Assembly: GCA_026874595.1 (NCBI GenBank)
Contig: CM049306.1
Span: 19,957,019-20,021,018, forward strand
Direction of reading: 5' to 3'
Source of the DNA: Sipunculus nudus
Taxonomy: Eukaryota > Annelida > Sipuncula > Golfingiida > Sipunculidae
DNA: 64,000 nucleotides
Below, one piece after another: positions 58,690 to 64,000 of the stretch. Each line of letters opens with the position of its first letter. Position 1 is the stretch's first letter. A program made the translations under genes and the position numbers. A model generated the notes under the pieces. It was not told the origin of the DNA and ran no database searches. It saw only the letters and a program-made list of their open reading frames with translations.

Positions 58690-59052
58690 CCCTGTGGGCA
58701 ATCAACGTTAATTCAATAATGGAAACAAATTGAAATGAGGTTGAGAATTTAATGTTGTCAACTCATTTTCAGCATTAAATCAATGCTAATTTGACATTGA
58801 TGGTTCAATGTTGATGATCAACTATAGGTTTCAACATTCAATCAATGCTGATTTTCCACTAGCAATTTAATCTTAATTTTTTTACAATTTGTCAAAATGA
58901 AAATTGAATCAATATTGATTCGACAATAATCTTTTAATGTTTATGATTCAAGGTTGAAGCAATTTTCAAATTAAAATGCTTTTCCAATATTGTTTTAATA
59001 TTGATGAAAATTATTGATTTAATATTTAATCAATGTTGATTTGTTTACTGGG
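58690..59052. mobile_element. AT-rich MITE made of AATCAATGTTGATT-like units
   Basis: The left end CCCTGTGGGCAATCAACGTT and the right end, read on the minus strand, CCCAGTAAACAAATCAACAT, form imperfect terminal inverted repeats. The interior is a series of quasi-palindromic ATTGAT/ATCAAT units (AATCAATGCTAATTTGACAT, AATCAATGCTGATTTTC, AATCAATGTTGATTTG). No coding capacity. The target duplication is unclear. Confidence 0.6.
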
Positions 59053-59983
59053 TTATGCCTTCACTCGCTAAAATCTGTCGGCATGTTTTTAACAGAAATC
59101 TTTGCATCAGATAACATTCCAAACAGATGTTTCCGCCTCCGCTGCCCGCATGCATGCATAATTGCATATAGGCCGGTGTGCCGGTGGAGTGTAAGCAAAT
59201 TGTAAGTAATTTAACATTGTTAACTCTATGGGGATCGCTGGGTTGTATCCGCTCTGCTGGCGATGGCTACGATTATACAGAACTAATGTCATAATTAAAT
59301 ATTAAAAGGTGGATGAAGCGAGAATAAAGTGGAAGCGTAATAAGACCTATTAATTAAGATAAAAAACGAAATAGCGCTTAAAACAGAGCCAGCTTTTGCA
59401 TTATGATGCATTTTAAACTACCCCAGATTGCGCTATTACAAAACCTGAATGTTCAAAATGTTTCTACACTTGTGTGAGGAGACTCGGACTCACTTAAGCA
59501 CAACTCTGCTGTTAAGGGTTTATGGATGTCACAATCTGACCCCCAGAAAACACCGCGGTTTCTCCTAACACCAGCGGCGTAGTTAAAAATGTAGTGAAGT
59601 GGGTAATGTAGTCCGTTCAAATATATTGGATTGGATTAGTTTCAAGGCGAATTACATTAACATTGATGATAAGTGTTTTTGTGGTAAGGAATTCACGGAA
59701 TAAGGGATCATTTGTTTAAGGAGCTGTTTCCTTGAAATGTAACACATTTTGATTTTAAAGTTTCACAGTTGACACCAATGACGTAGTCTACGCCTTTGGT
59801 TGGGACAGGCAGTCCCGACCATTCCACATTGCCTACAAGAAGGAGGTTCGTTTCGAGCAGAGATGTCCTCTTGCGGAAGGATGCTACTAGAGAACCATTG
59901 TTTAATTTGCATTAATCTCCCTGTTAATGTTTCCGAATCACATGCAAAAGTAACCCTCTCTCACAGACATTCAATCTCCATTT
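59053..59983. other. Intergenic sequence, nothing firmly recognised
   Basis: A CAGCGGCGTAG-like motif at about 59571 and CTACGCC at about 59787 could be ends of another small element, but the flanks do not match. No gene. Confidence 0.4.
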
Positions 59984-60059
59984 TAGTCCGCCACGTTGGG
60001 ACTCCATTTATGTGATATGGATAGTCCGCCACGTTGGGACTCCATTTATGTGATATGGA
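59984..60059 (+). repeat. Perfect 38-bp tandem duplication
   Basis: The unit starting TAGTCCGCCACGTTGGGACT occurs at 59984 and again at 60022 with no visible difference, so the duplication is recent. Confidence 0.9.
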
Positions 60060-60500
60060 GTCCGACCGTCTGACGGTGAGAGTTCACCCTGCGGTACATG
60101 GAGGGACCTGAAACATGAAAAGCCACTGCTTGTTGTGCGATAGAGAAGCAATCTTGTATTTATATACAGAAATAAACTTATTATGTATCAAATTAAATCG
60201 ATATATCACCTTTACATGCGCCTGTTAATGTTTTTTTTATTCTTTGAACTGCCGGGGTTCAGTTGCTGCATGTGCAACAGGACACCGCCGGAAAAGGAAT
60301 CCCATGCAAATTAGGTGGGCAATCTATGCAAAAGAGGAATTCAGGAATGCCAGTGCCGTGCACTAGGATAGGCCACATTTTCATAAGCATCCTTCCCATC
60401 ATACATCGCGTTTTGTCAATGATGCTAATTTCCTATTGGCTGTTCCAACTTGAAGGCGCCAGCGGCCCGACATAGATGAAGAAAGGCCCAAAAAAATTAA

Positions 60501-60805
60501 AGGTATGGTTCTTAGGCACCGCCCGCATCAATTTTAAACCCCCGCATCAAAACTTTTTATTTTGATTTTCAATAACAACTTTCCAATTTTGAGCAGATGC
60601 TGCTTCGACATTTCTTTCAAGAAGATAAAACCATACAATTTCCTTTGTTTTGTAGTGCTTTTACTTATTTAGCAAAATAAAACTGTTATTTTCATGCTTT
60701 TCCCTTATCATTTGACATTTTTATCGAAACATACCAAAAAAATTAAAATAAAAAAAGCCCCCGCCCGCATTGATTTCTGAAAAAAAGTGCCTGAGAACCA
60801 TACCT
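60501..60805. mobile_element. MITE with 20-bp terminal inverted repeats
   Basis: The left end AGGTATGGTTCTTAGGCAC and the right end, read in reverse, AGGTATGGTTCTCAGGCAC are identical except for one base. Subterminal CGCCCGCATCAATTT and AAATCAATGCGGGCGG blocks are also inverted. At 305 bp it has no coding capacity. Flanks are A- and T-rich, so the target duplication cannot be read. Confidence 0.75.
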
Positions 60806-60963
60806 TTTTTTTTATTTTGGCCTAATATCTGACTTCATTCAGAGTAAGTGCCCATGCTTTATTATATACTGATCATTCAGCAAAAGTTTTGGTCCCAACG
60901 GAGTCCAAGCATCTGTAACAATAATAATATGTGGGGTTTAACTGGTGTCCTCACGTTACAAAA

Positions 60964-60966
<3 letters not shown>

Positions 60967-61042
<76 letters not shown>
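60967..61042 (+). repeat. (AT)n microsatellite
   Basis: Perfect AT tract of about 76 bp. Confidence 0.95.
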
Positions 61043-61045
<3 letters not shown>

Positions 61046-61591
61046 GGTTTGTACGGATCCGTACAACCTTGGATAGTATAGACTCTCCCCGCCAGAGGCT
61101 GCAGCGCTTGATCAGTGTTTACTATATGTCAGCGCTGCAAGACTGCAGCAATCTCCATTTATGGGCCCATTCTCCAATTCTATATGATCAGAGACTGAAA
61201 TATTCGGGCAACTTCTTAACAACAAGCATTCGGACACGAGAACCAGTCTACAGAGAAGAACTGACTTGCGTGGAGGTTAGAAATTTTTATGGATAACCGA
61301 GCAAACTTTGAAATTGTATTGGAGAGTATATTCCAAATATCCCGCGTTTCCCGCATGGAAGGTTACACAGTGGTTTATTGAACAGATGAACAGCTGAAGA
61401 ACATCTGGACATTTTGAAAAGCCAAATTGATTGATAGACTAGAGAAATTTAAGACTAACTGATGTTATAGTCCACTGCTTATGTGGTCATAAGTATTAAG
61501 TCTAAAGGTACGGGAGCTCACTCGATGTCTCTAGCCGCCTGCAGCGACGATACGTCTTGCACCGTTAACGGAAGACTGTTTCATATTATAC
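61043..61591. other. Upstream region of the CACHD1-like gene
   Basis: A plus-strand stretch 61060-61277 is less AT-rich, stays open for about 75 codons and ends at a possible donor (GTGGAG|GTTAGA). It might be an untranslated first exon of the 62651 gene. No proof from sequence. Confidence 0.25.
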
Positions 61592-61966
61592 TCTCAGATA
61601 TATCTAACATTTTATAGTCACCCTTGGTGGCTACGATGTCTCGTGTCATATTTAAGTTTTTTTTTTAATTTGCGACACATAGCTTCTTCTGAAAATGTTT
61701 AACTGACCTCTTATATTATAGTTTTAATTTTTATTCATTATAAGTATGGATGGAAAGTAAGTGCTATCATTCATTGTTGAAAGTCTTTGCATCTCACTTC
61801 TTCTGCTAGCCCGATTGAATCGGACTCTAAAGTCTAAGATAATTTTTATCTTAGAGTCCGATTCAGTCGGGCTATTCTTCTGGCAGTTCTGCATTCAGAA
61901 GTCAATAAAACGCATGCAGAGTTCTAGCCACCAAGGGTGACTATAAAATGTTAGATATATCTGAGA
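61592..61966. mobile_element. Foldback element with 42-bp perfect terminal inverted repeats and an inner hairpin
   Basis: 61592-61633 is the exact reverse complement of 61925-61966 (TCTCAGATATATCTAACATT, then TTATAGTCACCC, TTGGTGGCTA). In the centre, AGCCCGATTGAATCGGACTC (61807 on) faces GAGTCCGATTCAGTCGGGCT (to 61873) with one mismatch, around a short AT loop. ATAC flanks both ends and may be a 4-bp target duplication. It is a nested palindrome able to form a large stem. Confidence 0.8.
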
Positions 61967-62650
61967 ATACATTTTATAGTCACCACCCCATGTATGCACT
62001 TGGGTGGGATTCTAACCTCTGTATGATCTTGGTCTATAAAAGGGAGAAAACCTTTATAAAGTATAAGAAAAGTATATCCTTAATTCTGACTTGTGATTTA
62101 TGACATCATTTAGTCTGTACAAAAAATAGGAGCCCTTGTGTAATTCCAAAATAAAGGCATGAACATATGACAAGAAAGTACTCAGAGGGCCATCTAAAAG
62201 TGAAGCCAGTGAAGGTGGGAATCTGTCAATGGAGAGAGATTGATGGCCATTACTTTTGCCATTGGCATTAGAAAGGTATCTTCCAAGTAGAATTTGGTGG
62301 AATGCTCTGGGTATGACCATGTCCTCACTCGCAAATTGTAGTAGGCTGTTAACTCTGAGCCAGCTGACAGGTTTCAGTATGTATATATGTATGCTTATTT
62401 TTACATGCATAGTCAATTACATTCTTTGTTACTTTTTATGTATAATTTTTGTGTTTATTAATTTTTATGTAATGAATTGCAAGTCAACAACAAATTCCTG
62501 TGACTGAAGGCTAATAAATCTTTTCTTGTCTCATGTTTGTAATACTGGTTTATGTTTCAGCCTTGTACATGCTATATATATTGATGTGATGTAACATTTT
62601 TAGAAAAGAATACACTGTATAATAGATGACTGTAATTTGCAGAATTTACC
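61967..62650. other. Sequence before the CACHD1-like start codon
   Basis: ATTTTATAGTCACC at 61970 repeats part of the foldback arm. An acceptor-like GTAATTTGCAG lies 9 nt before the ATG at 62651, which suggests the 5' UTR is split. Otherwise AT-rich without features. Confidence 0.4.
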
Positions 62651-62800
62651 ATGAAGCTAAGGCTGATTTCCTTCCTGTTACTCTTCCTTTTGGAAAATTT
62701 GGTCCATGAAGCAAACACATTAGAGAGCCTGAATGCTTCAGATATTTTAGAAACCATCAAACAAATAGCAAATCAAGGGCTCTTTGTCCAGCAAATGCAG
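62651..62800 (+). CDS. CACHD1-like coding exon 1 (signal peptide)
   Basis: ATG in good context (TTTACCATGA), 50 codons, donor GCAG|GTAAGA. Confidence 0.75.
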
Positions 62801-64000
62801 GTAAGAGCTTTTAATTTTATTTCAGATGTATCAGTTTATTAGTTTATTCAGAACATGTCTATAAAATGTAAATATGATATGAGACTGGCATGGCTTGAGA
62901 TTAACTTTTCAACTTAGGGGCCTTGCCTTGTTGGGGTAATTTTTCCAGATCAGCTGAATAGCTGCCCTGTCCGAAATCAGACTTTGCAAGCAACAAATTA
63001 ATGTCAAACAATAAAGGGTTGCCTTAAGACATGATTCCAATTTTGTTTGGTGAAAATATAATGTACAGTAACATGATATATACCTGATATGCTTTGGGAC
63101 TTAAAGTTTATAAAGGAATATCAGCATCTGACTTCCCCCGTAAACTTGTAATTAGATATGACTGGTTAAAATGTTCTTTTTACATTTTTTTTGGGCCTTA
63201 TTATGAAACGGTGATAATTAACACTGTGGAGTTTCATAGTTAATTATAATCTGATATCATGAACAAATTTTGAAAACTTCTTGATGCTGAGAAACACTCG
63301 TGAAATGGCTGAGTACAGCATATATTTTCTGCCAATAATATCCATAGATACTGTTTTTCTTAAAAAAGAATAAAACATTTCTGTTTTAGGAAATTTTGGA
63401 TAGCAAAACAACATTTAGGCAAAGTACAACTGATGGTCCTGAACTGCTGAAACAGGTAGAGTTGAATATGAAATACTAATTTACACCATTTATATTATGG
63501 GATTTAATATTGCCACTTTTATTTATGTTATTAAGCAATATAAATCTGCTATCTGCCAATTTACTGATTACAAGCCATGGATATTTAGGTGTTGCCCCAC
63601 TGACAAAATAGTGGGATACCCTTAAACCTAACCCATGTCTCCTGCCTGTCTCACCATTTAAGAATGAATATTTAGATGACATAAAAAGGTTACCCATAAG
63701 TCAGTTTGATAATTAACAGATAAAACAAGTGTTCCTTAGTTTCCTTGGGAACAAAAGCATACATGTAATTTTTAAGATTCTTTAAAAAAAAACTTAAAAA
63801 AGACCCATAATATTGTGCCTGGGAGGATGAAATAGCTGAAAATTAAAAACAATGTACAACATTTCCCAGACAATTTCATTCTTTTTTTTTCAGATTGTGC
63901 AGTCAGTAAATAATAAATTTGGAACAGTAATGACTATGTTGAGAGAATTACAACAGTTGGTACAGACAGAATATGAGAATTTCCCAACTATACCTGGCAT
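62651..64000 (+). CDS. CACHD1 / alpha2-delta-like protein, N-terminal part (gene runs off the right edge)
   Basis: The exons are 62651-62800, 63390-63455 and 63894-64000, all GT-AG and phase 0 at both internal joints, encoding 107 residues so far. Residues 1-21 form a signal peptide (MKLRLISFLLLFLLENLVHE). The mature part (LNASDILETIKQIANQGLFV, then QQMQEILDS, ELLKQIVQSVNNKFGTVMTM and LVQTEYENF) matches in pattern the helical N-terminal segment of CACHD1 (LA.E.LGV..MQ.I..S ... KKI.EKF) and, less well, of calcium channel alpha2-delta subunits. In that family a VWA domain and Cache domains follow, which would lie beyond 64000. Known role of the family: cell-surface modulators of voltage-gated calcium channels. 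Assignment is from a short N-terminal segment, so moderate. Confidence 0.6.
63390..63455 (+). CDS. CACHD1-like coding exon 2
   Basis: The acceptor is TTTCTGTTTTAG and the donor is CAG|GTAGAG. It has 22 codons, EILDSKTTFRQSTTDGPELL then KQ. Confidence 0.7.
63894..64000 (+). CDS. CACHD1-like coding exon 3, partial
   Basis: The acceptor has a long T tract (CTTTTTTTTTCAG). It is open to the window edge for 35 codons plus 2 nt, starting IVQSVNNKFGTVMTMLREL. Confidence 0.7.
   Translation, partial: MVQSVNNKFGTVMTMLRELQQLVQTEYENFPTIPG

Noticed and set aside
59571-59798. Possible element with CAGCGGCGTAG and CTACGCCTTTG ends
   Set aside because: Ends match only roughly and the 8-bp flanks (TCCTAACA versus GTTGGGAC) do not agree.
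1-64000. CRISPR arrays, bacterial operons, riboswitches
   Set aside because: The sequence is clearly animal nuclear DNA; tandem repeats found are microsatellites or long-unit repeats without spacer structure.

Overview
The window is animal nuclear DNA. It is AT-rich, with long introns, GT-AG splice sites, many microsatellites and many short non-autonomous transposons. The interspersed repeats carrying TGACCTTGACCTTTGACC-like cores, the GGACGGACAAAGG-type repeat tails and the tRNA-like SINE heads are, as far as I know, common in lophotrochozoan and especially bivalve genomes. My best guess is therefore a mollusc, probably a bivalve; this is inference from repeat style, not from a marker gene.

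Three protein genes are visible. (1) Positions 1 to about 32 kb, minus strand, hold a CENP-F orthologue (kinetochore / fibrous corona giant coiled coil). Nine coding exons join in frame and encode about 2937 residues from the start codon at 26329 to the left edge, where the C-terminus is cut off. A non-coding first exon and a cell-cycle-type promoter are proposed at about 31.97-32.14 kb. (2) Positions 41.0-51.0 kb, minus strand, hold an uncharacterised Lys/Ser-rich protein. Three exons (48869-50464, 45928-45998, 41482-41722) join in phase. Its last exon contains a TAG followed by 94 further sense codons in the same frame. A Cys-rich candidate exon upstream (50878-51036) does not join in phase. 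(3) From 62651 to the right edge, plus strand, is the start of a secreted or membrane protein with a signal peptide. Its N-terminal segment resembles the CACHD1 / calcium channel alpha2-delta family; three exons are present and the rest lies beyond 64000.

The space between and inside the genes is dominated by mobile-element remains. They include a 1.2-kb solo LTR with 5-bp target duplications (21905-23109), a hAT-like MITE with 8-bp target duplications (32679-33135), and a 2.8-kb AT-rich element with long imperfect terminal inverted repeats inside the proposed CENPF intron 1 (about 28505-31350). Three foldback/MITE elements lie at 58690-59052, 60501-60805 and 61592-61966. There are also two tRNA-derived SINEs, a decayed LINE fragment, tandem 150-166 bp and 244 bp repeats, and many (AT)n, (CT)n and (CA)n tracts.

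The three genes show no operon-like link; they are ordinary neighbours. The points most worth following are the TAG-interrupted last exon of gene 2, the internal 165-residue duplication in CENP-F, the tandemly duplicated splice acceptor and start-codon region of CENPF, the nuclear-receptor-like half-site clusters carried by an intronic repeat, and a YY1/ETS/CCAAT cluster near 39.6-39.9 kb without an obvious gene.
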